From positions 58,123 through 122,122 of the forward strand of contig DASSCU010000058.1 of assembly GCA_035697485.1 (NCBI GenBank): 64,000 nucleotides of DNA, in the 5' to 3' direction. This DNA is from Actinomycetota bacterium. GTDB lineage: Bacteria; Actinomycetota; UBA4738; HRBIN12. This document shows, piece by piece, positions 26,240 to 33,991 of this stretch (positions are counted from its first letter, which is position 1; each line of letters begins with the position of its first letter). A program made the position numbers and the translations under genes. A model generated the notes under the pieces. That model was not told the origin of the DNA. It made no database searches and saw nothing but the letters and a program-made list of their open reading frames with translations.

Positions 26240-27559
26240 GTGCGACGACTGCGACCGGAGACCGTGTACCTCGTTTACTCCACGGGCGAGGGCTTCTTCT
26301 TCCACCTCATGTCGGTGCTGTTCAGCGTCTTCCTGATCGTCGAGCTCGAGCTCGGGCCGTTCCAGCTGCTGCTGCTCGGGACGGTGCTCGAGCTGACCTA
26401 CCTGCTGTTCGAGGTGCCGACCGGGGTCGTCGCCGACACCGTGAGCCGCCGCCTCTCGGTCGTGATTGGACTGTTCGGCACCGGGGCCGCGTACCTGGTG
26501 CTGGGCGTCGCCGGATCCTTCGCGGTCGCCGTGCTCTCCCAGGCGATGTGGGGGGTGTTCGCCACGTTCCAGAGCGGTGCCGACGTCGCGTGGCTCACCG
26601 ACGAGATCGGAGAAGAGGCGGCACAGCCGATGTACCTGCGCAGCGAGCAGTGGTGGCAGTGGGGCTCGCTCGTCGGCATCGCGGTGGGAGTGACGATCGC
26701 GTCGTTCACGACCCTGCGGACGCCGATCCTGGTCTCGGGGTTCGGATTCGTCGCGCTCGGCGTCTTCATGGCGATCGCGATGCGTGAGGAGGGGTTCCGG
26801 CCTGAACGCCGTGAAGGCGAACGCCTGCACACATCGTTCGCCACGACGGTGCGCGAGGGCGCGGCCGCGGTGCGGGCCCACCACGTGCTGCTGCTGATCC
26901 TCGGCACGGCAGCGCTGCACGGCATGTCGACCGAGGGTTTCGACCGCCTGAGCGATCTGCACCTGCTGGAAGACATCGGGCTGCCGTCGGGGGGCGAGCT
27001 CGCGCTCCCGGTGTGGTTCGGCATCCTCGATGGGGGCGCGCTGCTGCTCGGCATCGGCGCCCTGGCGATCGTGAAGCACCGGGTGCACCTGCAGGGACAC
27101 GGTGCGGTGGCTCGGGTGTTGGCGGTCGTCGACGTGGTGCTGGTCGTCGCGGTCGTGGCGTTCGCGCTGTCGTCGAGCTTCTGGCTCGCGCTCGGGATGT
27201 TCTGGCTCGTGGGCACCCTACGCAGCGTGAGGGAACCCGTGTTCACGGCATGGATCAATCAGGGTCTGGACGCCAAGACCCGCGCCACGATCAACTCGGT
27301 CGGCGCGCAGTCCGACGCGATCGGCCAGGCGGCGGGTGGGCCGGGCATCGGGCTGATCGCGCGATCGGTCTCGGTTCCCACGGCGCTGGTCGTGTCGGGC
27401 CTGCTGCGTCTGCCGGCGCTGTTCCTCTACGCACGCGCGATCACGCGAGGCACGGCCGGCACGCTCGCACCGGATCAGATCGACGAGGAGCTGCATCTCG
27501 AGGACGCACCGTCGAGGGCAGAGGTGCCGGAGGGACCAGGCGAGCCGGCGGAGCCGTAG
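26240..27559 (+). CDS. MFS transporter
   Basis: 439 residues, twelve membrane segments. Motif A appears as GVVADTVSRRLS in the loop after TM2 (about 63). The protein resembles DHA-type exporters of the tetracycline-resistance kind. The C-terminal 30 residues are charged and cytoplasmic. GTG 26240 is preceded by GAGAGGA at good spacing. The region 26011-26239 before it shows no gene. No nearby regulator suggests a substrate. Confidence 0.85.
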   Translation: MRRLRPETVYLVYSTGEGFFFHLMSVLFSVFLIVELELGPFQLLLLGTVLELTYLLFEVPTGVVADTVSRRLSVVIGLFGTGAAYLVLGVAGSFAVAVLSQAMWGVFATFQSGADVAWLTDEIGEEAAQPMYLRSEQWWQWGSLVGIAVGVTIASFTTLRTPILVSGFGFVALGVFMAIAMREEGFRPERREGERLHTSFATTVREGAAAVRAHHVLLLILGTAALHGMSTEGFDRLSDLHLLEDIGLPSGGELALPVWFGILDGGALLLGIGALAIVKHRVHLQGHGAVARVLAVVDVVLVVAVVAFALSSSFWLALGMFWLVGTLRSVREPVFTAWINQGLDAKTRATINSVGAQSDAIGQAAGGPGIGLIARSVSVPTALVVSGLLRLPALFLYARAITRGTAGTLAPDQIDEELHLEDAPSRAEVPEGPGEPAEP

Positions 27560-27568
27560 CAGCCGCCG

Positions 27569-27880
27569 TCAGGGGTTCGCGGGCGGCACCTCGATCACGG
27601 AGCGCCTGCGCCCCTTCGACGACTCGCTGCGCTCCCAGTCGCGGATCGCCTCGGCGAGGCCGATCAGGATCGCGCTGCCCCCGGTCATGGCGACGAGCCT
27701 GCCGAGGGGCGATCGCTTCAGCCCGGGGACCCGCATGATGAGCGGCACGGAGACGATCACGGCGCCGGCGAGCACGTTCCGCATGCGTCGGCCCGCGGGC
27801 GATTCGAGGAACTCCAGCAGCTCGTCAGCGGCGATGCCTGCCGTCTCGGCGAGGTGCTTGATGCGCTCCATGCTGTTCAT
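27569..27880 (-). CDS. Small hypothetical protein with one hydrophobic segment
   Basis: 103 residues. An N-terminal helical part (MERIKHLAETAGIAADELLEFLESPAGRR) is followed by a hydrophobic stretch (about 42-58) and a second weaker one (about 70-84), then a basic tail. No family is recognised. ATG 27880 follows a TACCCT box by seven bases, which argues that this is a real gene rather than a shadow. It converges on the MFS gene. Confidence 0.65.
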   Translation of the reverse strand: MNSMERIKHLAETAGIAADELLEFLESPAGRRMRNVLAGAVIVSVPLIMRVPGLKRSPLGRLVAMTGGSAILIGLAEAIRDWERSESSKGRRRSVIEVPPANP

Positions 27881-27887
27881 GCCATCA

Positions 27888-27893
27888 AGGGTA
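27888..27893 (-). promoter_or_regulatory. Leaderless -10 box TACCCT
   Basis: The box ends seven bases before ATG 27880 of the small hypothetical gene. Confidence 0.55.
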
Positions 27894-27944
27894 GCGCGGG
27901 TTCCTCGGAGCGAAGGGTGCTCATCGCGGCGCTCGAGCCTCGAA

Positions 27945-30665
27945 TCACCCTTCCGCACGAGCCCCGAAGGGGGTCGCGGGTGCCGGTGTCTGCACCGAGA
28001 TACGCGCGTCGACGACGACGGCGCCGTCCGTGTGCACGATGACCGGGTTGCAGTCCATCTCCGTGATCGCGTCGTGCGTCGTCGCGATCGCGCCGAGCCG
28101 CAGCACCACGTCGGTGAGCGCGGCGACGTCGGCCGGCTCGGCGCCCCGGAACCCGTCGAGCAGCGGGAACGTCGCCAGCGAGCGCACCATCTCGTGGGCG
28201 TCGAGGTCGGTGAGTGGGGCGACCCGCACGGCGACGTCGCGCGTGAGCTCCACGGTCACGCCGCCCGCCCCCACGGCGATGACCGGCCCGAACACGGGAT
28301 CGGCCACTGCGCCGACGATCATCTCGACGCCAGGCGGCACCATCTCCTGCACGAGGAACCCGTCGAACGGCTCCCCGGTCGCGGCGACGCGTTCGGCCAT
28401 CGCCGTGGCCGCGTCCCGCACGTCGGCGGGGACGAGGTCCAGCACGACGGCACCGGATTCCGTCTTGTGGATCGGGCCGATCGCCTTGAGCGCGACCGTC
28501 CCATCGAACGATGCCGCCGCATCGGCGGCCTCCTCGGGCGTCGTCGTGTGCGCCTGTCGCGCCGTTGGCACCCCGTAGCAATCGAGGAGGGTCCGAACCT
28601 CCTCTGGGGTGAGCCACCCCTCCCCGCGCGTGAGGGCGTCCGCGATCACCGCCGCCGCCTGGTCCTCACGGACATCGAACGTCGGCACGGTGCCCTCGGG
28701 CTTCGCTCGCCACACCCCGAGCTCGGTCGCGTGCGCGAGGGCGATGGCGGCCTGTTCCGGGTATGCGAACGAGGGGATGCGTACGCCGGGGGCCCGCAGC
28801 GCATCGGGCAGTCCGCGCGACGACATGAAGCACGTGAGCACCGGGATACGACCGTCGATCCCGGTGATCGCTTCCACCATCGCGGTCGCCACGGCAGGGG
28901 CGTCGGATTCGAGCGGCGGGATGTAGATCGCGATCATCGCGTCGACGTTCGGATCGTCGGCCACCGTGCCGATCGCCCGTCCGTAGTCCTCCGGTGTGGC
29001 CGAGGCGATCATGTCCACGGGATTCGAGAGCGAGGCCTCGTCGGGGAGGAACGCCTCGAGGGCCGCCACCGTGTCGGTCGCGAGCTCGGGCACGGACAAG
29101 CCGTTCGCCTCGCACGTGTCGGCGCACAGGATGCCCAGCCCGCCGGCGTTCGTGACGATCGCGACGCGCCCACCCGCGGGCACGGGCTGGTTCGCGAGCA
29201 GCGTCGCGACGTCGAACATCTCCTCCAGCGTGTCTGTGCGGATCACGCCGTGCTGACGGAAGAGGGCGTCGACGGTCGTGTCGCTGGCCGCCAACAGGGC
29301 CCCCGTGTGCGACGAGGCGGCGCGCTGCCCGGCCACGCTGCGTCCGGACTTCACCACGACGACCGGCTTCGTGCGGCCGATGCGACGGGCGAGCCGGCCG
29401 AATCGGCGAGGGTTCCCGAAGCTCTCGAGGTAGAGCAGCACCAGATCGGTCCGGTCGTCCTGCTCCCAGTAGCAGAGCAGGTCGTTGCCGGAGACGTCGG
29501 CCTTGTTGCCCACCGAGACGAACGTCGAGAGGCCGAGGCCGAGCGCGGACGCCTGTCCCATCACCGCGAGGCCTAAAGCGCCGCTCTGCGACAGGAAGCC
29601 CACGCGTCCCGTGGGTGGCCACGCCGTAGAGAACGTGCCGTTCAGCACGAGCTCAGGGTCGGTGTTGACGACGCCCATGCAGTTCGGACCGATCAGGCGC
29701 ATCCCACTGGCGCGGCATACCTCGAGCAGGTCGTGCTGCCGCGTGAGTCCCTCGGGGCCGGTCTCGCCGAACCCCGCGGAGATCACGATGAGGCCGCGGA
29801 CGCCCTTCGCGGCGCACTGCCCGGCGACGTCGACCACCCCAGCAGCCGGCACCGCGATGAACGCGACCTCGACCTCGCCTGGCACGTCGACCACCGAAGG
29901 GTAGGCGGGCACGCCCTGCACGGCCGGCGTGCTCGGGTTCACCGGGTAGACCACGCCCTGGAAGGGCCCAGACAACAGGTTGTGCAGCAGGCGCCCCCCG
30001 ATCGAGGACGGGTCGCGCGAGGCGCCGATCACGGCGACCGCCGTCGGCTCGAGCAGCAGGCGCACGGCCGCGGCCGCCGCACGGTCCTCCCGCTCCTCGT
30101 AGCGTTCGGCGGCTTCCTCGGTGATCTCGGTGGGGAATTCGACCTCGACCTCGCCTGGCACCGCGCGGATGCGCACCGCGAACCCCGTGCGACGGAAGAC
30201 GTCGATCATGCGGTGGTTCTCGGGCAGCACCTGCGCCACGAAGGTCTCGATGCCGTTGGCCTGCGCCGCCTGGGCGAGATGGGCGATCAGGATCGATCCG
30301 AGGCCGTGGCCCTGCAGGGCGTCGGCGATGCTGACGCTCACCTCGGCCCGCGGTGCCGAGCCCTGTCGGACGTACTGCGCACCCCCGACGACCGTGCCTT
30401 CGGGCCCGCCCGCGAACGCGAGCAGGGTCAGGTGATCGAGGTAGTCGACGTCGACCGTCCTGGCGGCCACGTCGGTGATGTCGACCGACATGCCCCAGAA
30501 CCGCAAACGCCGCGACTCGTCCGACAGCCCGATCAGGTAGTCCTCGACGCGGACGCGGTCCTCGGCCCGTGCGGGACGGATATGCACCGTGCTGCCGTCG
30601 CGCAATACGACGTCGGTCTCTCGATGGGCCGGGTATCGGCCCCGACCGTCTTCTGGGTCCCTCAT
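27945..30665 (-). CDS. GNAT acetyltransferase fused to NDP-forming acyl-CoA synthetase (Pat-like)
   Basis: 906 residues. A GNAT domain leads (about 20-185, acetyl-CoA loop around LQGHGLGSILI). Next come the CoA-binding Rossmann domain (AVAVIGASRDPSSIGG, about 217), two succinyl-CoA-ligase-like domains with the phospho-histidine block ASSHTGA (about 465), and an ATP-grasp domain (about 690-890, ALKAIGPIHKTESGAV). Proteins of this order are protein lysine acetyltransferases controlling acyl-CoA synthetases (actinobacterial Pat type) or may also be active synthetases. The retained His suggests the latter remains possible. ATG 30665 is chosen from domain start; I see no clear ribosome site. Confidence 0.85.
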   Translation of the reverse strand: MRDPEDGRGRYPAHRETDVVLRDGSTVHIRPARAEDRVRVEDYLIGLSDESRRLRFWGMSVDITDVAARTVDVDYLDHLTLLAFAGGPEGTVVGGAQYVRQGSAPRAEVSVSIADALQGHGLGSILIAHLAQAAQANGIETFVAQVLPENHRMIDVFRRTGFAVRIRAVPGEVEVEFPTEITEEAAERYEEREDRAAAAAVRLLLEPTAVAVIGASRDPSSIGGRLLHNLLSGPFQGVVYPVNPSTPAVQGVPAYPSVVDVPGEVEVAFIAVPAAGVVDVAGQCAAKGVRGLIVISAGFGETGPEGLTRQHDLLEVCRASGMRLIGPNCMGVVNTDPELVLNGTFSTAWPPTGRVGFLSQSGALGLAVMGQASALGLGLSTFVSVGNKADVSGNDLLCYWEQDDRTDLVLLYLESFGNPRRFGRLARRIGRTKPVVVVKSGRSVAGQRAASSHTGALLAASDTTVDALFRQHGVIRTDTLEEMFDVATLLANQPVPAGGRVAIVTNAGGLGILCADTCEANGLSVPELATDTVAALEAFLPDEASLSNPVDMIASATPEDYGRAIGTVADDPNVDAMIAIYIPPLESDAPAVATAMVEAITGIDGRIPVLTCFMSSRGLPDALRAPGVRIPSFAYPEQAAIALAHATELGVWRAKPEGTVPTFDVREDQAAAVIADALTRGEGWLTPEEVRTLLDCYGVPTARQAHTTTPEEAADAAASFDGTVALKAIGPIHKTESGAVVLDLVPADVRDAATAMAERVAATGEPFDGFLVQEMVPPGVEMIVGAVADPVFGPVIAVGAGGVTVELTRDVAVRVAPLTDLDAHEMVRSLATFPLLDGFRGAEPADVAALTDVVLRLGAIATTHDAITEMDCNPVIVHTDGAVVVDARISVQTPAPATPFGARAEG

Positions 30666-31092
30666 CGCGCAGGCGAAGGGAACACCGCAGGAACCCGAAC
30701 GCTCCAGGTCAGATCGTCCGGGTGAACGCTCGGGATCGGGGCCGGCTCGCATGAAGCTCGTGCTCGTCGACCTCTCCGGCATCTCGTGCCCTGGTTGCTC
30801 GAGCGCATGCCGTCACTATCTCACCGCTATCCGACTGGTTCCCAGATCGACGGCGCTGCTGTCGGCGTCGCGATCCTGGTGAGCACCGTCGTCTCCGCGC
30901 CTTTGACGGGTCCTCTCGCCGAGGCTAGCCTCTGGCGGCGATGTCACATGTCTGAGATCTCCTCACCGTCGGCCTAGCTTCCCCGTCGGCCCGGCACGAA
31001 GCCGCCGCAGGACATGCGGTGCTTGTCGAAGCGGTTCCCGGACAGTTGTCCCCGGTCGACGTCCGGGCATCCGCGGGTGAGAGGAGATCGTC
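30666..31092. other. Intergenic stretch with gene-like fragments, no intact gene
   Basis: 427 bases without an intact gene. One frame (30786-30977) reads PWLLERMPSLSHRYP followed by SQIDGAAVGVAILVS, which has a protein-like look but no start or partner. A plus-strand AGGAG before ATG 31093 belongs to the DinB gene. GC and codon pattern are lower than in flanking genes, as expected for decayed sequence. Confidence 0.35.
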
Positions 31093-31604
31093 ATGAGCAG
31101 TTCACTACTCGAGGCGGCGTTCGCACACCACGTGTGGGCAACCTTGCGGGTGATCGATGCATGTCTCGCCCGTAGCGCCGAGGAGCTAGAGACTAGCGTT
31201 CTCGGCACGCGGGGACCGATGCTCGACACGCTTCGCCACGTCGTCGCCGGCGACACGTTAGACCTCTACATCCTGACTGGTGATCGCGCATTCGACATCG
31301 ACGTAGGACACGTGTCGCTCGCCGAGGCTCGCGTCGTCATGGAGCGCAACGGGCCTGGATGGGCAGAGCTCATCTCCCGGTCGCTCGACCCCGATGCGAT
31401 AGTGCGAGAAGTCGACGCGACCGACGGGTACGAACGGTGGGCTCCCGTCGGATTCAGGCTCGCGGCGGCGCTGGATCATGGGGCGATCATCGCAGTCAGA
31501 TCTGCACAGCCCTCACGACGCTCGGTGTGGAGCCGCCGACGATCGATGTTTACAACTTCGGACCAGACACGCGTCGGGTCGTGGAGAAGTGTCCGGACGC
31601 GTAG
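31093..31604 (+). pseudogene. DinB-family protein, interrupted by a one-base frameshift
   Basis: The first frame (31093 to about 31480) gives a DinB-like four-helix start: HHVWATLRVIDACL, the metal-binding RHVVAGD, and GFRLAAALDHG. From the GGGG run at 31480-31483 the match continues in a different frame as GDHRSQICTALTTLG, then PPTIDVYNFGPDTRR, to the TAG at 31602-31604. Adding one G restores a single frame of about 170 residues with all three metal histidines. DinB proteins are often thiol-dependent transferases. It may be a true pseudogene or a sequencing error in the homopolymer. AGGAG lies upstream of ATG 31093. Confidence 0.75.
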
Positions 31605-31869
31605 CGCTTGCCGCGACAAAGCGGCCTAAGGAGCACGTTCGGGCAGTTGCTGGGGCCCTGTTGAGGGTCCTCAGGGCAAGGGCGGAAAGATCAGAGCGTA
31701 TGGGTGAGCGCTCGTGATTGGGGTCGGGTGGCTTGAACGCTGCGAGCCGCGTCATGGTCCATGGCTCGTCGAAGCCGCGACGCGTAGACACCTGCGCAAC
31801 CGCGGCCCGGGCGAGCGGATGGTTCTTGCACCGTTCCTGCGCTCGCGCGGTTCCGCTGGTCACGCATCG

Positions 31870-31961
31870 CGGAGGCGGACGGGAATCGAACCCGCCTGGG
31901 AGCATGCGCCCCCACGTCGGTTTTGAAGACCGCGGGGCCCACCAGGAACCCTGACGCCTCC
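31870..31961 (-). tRNA. selC: tRNA-Sec (anticodon UCA)
   Basis: A 92-base minus-strand element folds as selenocysteine tRNA. The acceptor is GGAGGCG with CGCCTCC and discriminator G. The D stem is six base pairs (GGGTTC with GGGCCC, two G-U pairs). The anticodon loop CTTCAAA carries TCA (31926-31924). The extra arm is long (TGGGGGC with GCTCCCA). The T arm has TTCGATT. The six-pair D stem and UCA anticodon are diagnostic. CCA is not encoded. It reads UGA as selenocysteine with SelA, SelB and SelD, none of which is in this window. Small open frames across it are spurious. Confidence 0.95.
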
Positions 31962-32003
31962 GTCTCAAGGCTACCCGCCTCGTGGGGCGCCAACCGGCGG
32001 TCG

Positions 32004-32027
32004 TTGGATACACTGGCACTAATCCAA
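32004..32027 (+). promoter_or_regulatory. Promoter box and dyad upstream of PadR gene
   Basis: TTGGAT (32004-32009) and ATCCAA (32022-32027) form a dyad around a TACACT -10 box (32009-32014). This fits an operator for self-repression by the PadR protein encoded 22 bases downstream. A leader with AGGAG follows. Confidence 0.4.
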
Positions 32028-32048
32028 TCCAGACTAGGAGCGCGGATC

Positions 32049-32594
32049 ATGGCGACGAAGGTGGAGGTCGTGGTGCTGGGGTTGCTGGCCGAAGGGCCGT
32101 TGCACGGCTACGACCTGCTCGAGCGGTTCCGTTCGCGGAGCATGGGGTTCTGGACCGAACTGAGCCGGGCATCCGCGTACCAGGTACTCAAGCGGCTCGA
32201 GCGCGAAGGGTCGGTCGTGGGCAAGGCGCAGCAGGGCCGGGAAGGACCGGACCGGCGGGTCTACCGCATCACGAAGCAGGGGCGGGACCGCCTCGCCGAG
32301 GGTGTGGCGGAGATGGCCGCAGCCCTCCTGCCGATCGATTCCCAGGCGGCCGTGGCCCTGGGGTTCGCGCACGTGGTGCCGGCCACGGTGGCCAGGGCGG
32401 CTGCCGACGCGCGCGAGCGCTCGCTGCGTGACCTGCTCGACGCCGTACTCACCGAGCTCGACCGAACCGGCGCCGAGCGCGACCCCGGCCGCGCCGTGTC
32501 TGCCGCGCTGCTCCGCCAGCAGGAAGCGTTCGCGGAGGCCGAGCTCGCGTGGCTCACGGCGTACCGTTCGGCGCTCGGGAGGATCCGCCGCTAG
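32049..32594 (+). CDS. PadR-family transcriptional regulator
   Basis: 181 residues. The winged-helix domain starts with VLGLLAEGPLHGYDLLERF (about 10-28). It continues through SAYQVLKRLEREGSVV (recognition helix and wing, about 41-56) to VYRITKQGRDRL. A helical dimerisation domain (about 85-180) follows, as in the subfamily-1 type with a longer C terminus. It probably represses its own promoter and perhaps a transporter elsewhere; no efflux gene is adjacent. ATG 32049 has AGGAG upstream. Confidence 0.88.
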   Translation: MATKVEVVVLGLLAEGPLHGYDLLERFRSRSMGFWTELSRASAYQVLKRLEREGSVVGKAQQGREGPDRRVYRITKQGRDRLAEGVAEMAAALLPIDSQAAVALGFAHVVPATVARAAADARERSLRDLLDAVLTELDRTGAERDPGRAVSAALLRQQEAFAEAELAWLTAYRSALGRIRR

Positions 32595-32633
32595 CGGCTA
32601 TCGGTCGATCGGCTCCAGGTCGGCGGCCGCCCG

Positions 32634-32639
32634 TACGAT
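32634..32639 (+). promoter_or_regulatory. Near-leaderless -10 box TACGAT
   Basis: The box ends ten bases before ATG 32650. It overlaps the in-frame ATG at 32638, so 32650 is the likelier start of the HAD gene. Confidence 0.5.
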
Positions 32640-32649
32640 GGGAAACACG

Positions 32650-33450
32650 ATGGAAGCCGCCTTCTTCGACCTCGACAAGACGATCATCTCCAGATCGTCC
32701 TCCCTCGCCCTGTCGCGTCCCCTGTACCGGGCTGGCATGGTGTCGCGGTCCCAACTGCTCCGCGGCGCGTACGCGCAGCTCGTCTACCTGCTGGTCGGGG
32801 CCGACGAGGACAAGATGGAGCGGCTCAAGGAGGGCATGCTCGCGCTCACGAAGGGCTGGAACCAGGAACAGGTCGAGACGCTCGTGCATGAGGTGATCTT
32901 CGACGTGATCGATCCGTACGTGTACCAGGAGGCGCTCGACCTCATGGCGCTGCACCGCAGCGAGGGTAGGCGCATCTACATCGTGTCGAGTTCGCCCGAG
33001 GAGGTCGTGCGTCCGCTCAGCCGGCACTTCGGCGCGAGCGGCGTGATCGCGACGCGCGCCGAGATCGACAATGAAGGCCGCTACACCGGTGAGCTGGCGT
33101 TCTACGCCTACGGGGATCAGAAGGCCGAGGCGATCGAGGCTCTCGCGGAACGCCTCGGCATCGACCTCGACGCCTCGTACGCCTACAGCGACTCGGTCAC
33201 CGACCTGCCGATGCTCTCGGTGGTCGGGCACCCGGTCGCAGTCAATCCGGATCGGGATCTGCGCCGGGAGGCAGAGGAGCGAGGTTGGCAGGTGCGCGAC
33301 TTCCGGCGGCCGGTGCGGCTGCGCACGCGCATCGCCCGGGCGGTGCCGCCGCCGAAGCCGTCGATCGCGGCCGTGGCCGGGGTGGCGGCGGTGGCAGCTG
33401 TGCTCGTGTGGGTCGTGCTGCGATCTCGAGTGAATCGAGAGGACGGCTGA
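32650..33450 (+). CDS. HAD-IB family hydrolase with C-terminal membrane anchor
   Basis: 266 residues. HAD motif I is FFDLDKTI (about 5-12), motif II is IVSSSPEE (about 115), and motif III with acid is YAYSDSVTDLPML (about 177). The cap is the short alpha-helical type of the SerB/CicA group. A basic linker (about 225-240) leads to a single hydrophobic segment (AAVAGVAAVAAVLVWVVL). A cytoplasmic phosphatase domain tethered to the membrane is likely; the substrate may be a lipid phosphate or phosphoserine, not determined here. Confidence 0.85.
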   Translation: MEAAFFDLDKTIISRSSSLALSRPLYRAGMVSRSQLLRGAYAQLVYLLVGADEDKMERLKEGMLALTKGWNQEQVETLVHEVIFDVIDPYVYQEALDLMALHRSEGRRIYIVSSSPEEVVRPLSRHFGASGVIATRAEIDNEGRYTGELAFYAYGDQKAEAIEALAERLGIDLDASYAYSDSVTDLPMLSVVGHPVAVNPDRDLRREAEERGWQVRDFRRPVRLRTRIARAVPPPKPSIAAVAGVAAVAAVLVWVVLRSRVNREDG

Positions 33451-33460
33451 GCTCACTCGT

Positions 33461-33489
33461 TTGCACCCTTCTCGGGCGGGGTGTACGTT
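33461..33489 (+). promoter_or_regulatory. Promoter-like pair TTGCAC-17-TACGTT
   Basis: TTGCAC (33461-33466) and TACGTT (33484-33489) have the ideal 17-base spacing. They would start transcription near 33496, at the 5' end of the candidate structured RNA. Confidence 0.45.
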
Positions 33490-33495
33490 CGGATC

Positions 33496-33645
33496 GGGTG
33501 CCGAGAGGTACCTGCGAGGGGAGCAGAACCCACGCGCGAGTCATGCCGCGGGAGGCATGCTCAGGCCCCGGGGGCCACGCCGCCGGCGCCCGAGCACGTG
33601 CAGACGAGACGCTTGATACCTGCTCCCCTCGCTCTATGCCTCGGC
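33496..33645 (+). ncRNA. Candidate structured RNA, about 150 nt, unidentified class
   Basis: The element closes with GCCGAG (33500-33505) and CTCGGC (33640-33645). A near-symmetric internal loop (8 by 7 bases) is followed by a perfect 13-base stem, 33514-33526 with 33620-33632. The interior has a nine-pair hairpin (GAG and CATGCC at 33538-33547 with GGCATG and CTC at 33554-33562, one bulge) and a GC hairpin at 33564-33576. It carries no open frame of note. I do not recognise SRP, RNase P, tmRNA or a known riboswitch. The long rod with an internal bubble recalls 6S-type RNA, but this is only a resemblance. Confidence 0.5.
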
Positions 33646-33666
33646 CCGGTGCCCCACGGGATCCGG

Positions 33667-33921
33667 TCAGCCCGACGCGGCGGGGTGCTCCAGCAGATCG
33701 GCGAGCCGTTCCGCCCTGATCGCGGCCTGGAGCGGGCGAGTTGCGCCCACGTCTCTCGCGATCAACGCGAGCTCACGCTCGACCGACGGCGCGAGCGGGC
33801 CCCTTCGCTCGTGCACCAATGGATCGAGTCGAGCCACAGCCCTGTCGAGGCGTTCGATCGCGATCGCGAGCGGTCCCTTGCGACGGGTTCGGTAGTCGTC
33901 GAGCGAGATGACCTGTGCCAT
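33667..33921 (-). CDS. Small hypothetical protein
   Basis: 84 residues, soluble, no membrane segment. A short N-terminal MAQVISLDDYRTRRKG precedes a helical body rich in Arg, Leu and Ala (AIAIERLDRAVARLDPLVHERRG). No family is recognised. ATG 33921 follows a TATCGT box by seven bases, supporting expression. It converges with the candidate RNA. Confidence 0.65.
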   Translation of the reverse strand: MAQVISLDDYRTRRKGPLAIAIERLDRAVARLDPLVHERRGPLAPSVERELALIARDVGATRPLQAAIRAERLADLLEHPAASG

Positions 33922-33928
33922 GTTTCGA

Positions 33929-33934
33929 ACGATA
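33929..33934 (-). promoter_or_regulatory. Leaderless -10 box TATCGT
   Basis: The box ends seven bases before ATG 33921 of the small hypothetical gene. Confidence 0.55.
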
Positions 33935-33991
33935 GACCTCGGGTCTGACACGGCTGGTACGCGCGAGGTGCGTGATCGTGTCTGATGCCCT

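Noticed and set aside
24014..27100. Very long open frame of 1028 codons on the minus strand
   Set aside because: It is antisense or out of frame to the kinase, Ppx and MFS genes, is Arg/Gly/Pro-rich, and has no domains. Such long shadows are usual at this GC content, and many similar frames were left out.
31714..31954. Short plus-strand frames across the tRNA-Sec
   Set aside because: They run through a highly structured tRNA on the other strand and have no family or ribosome-site support.
31870..31961. tRNA-Sec as attachment site of an integrated element
   Set aside because: No integrase gene and no second copy of the tRNA 3' end were seen in the window.
33514..33632. 13-base inverted repeat as ends of a miniature mobile element
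   Set aside because: No target-site duplication flanks it, and the extra stem and promoter fit an RNA better.
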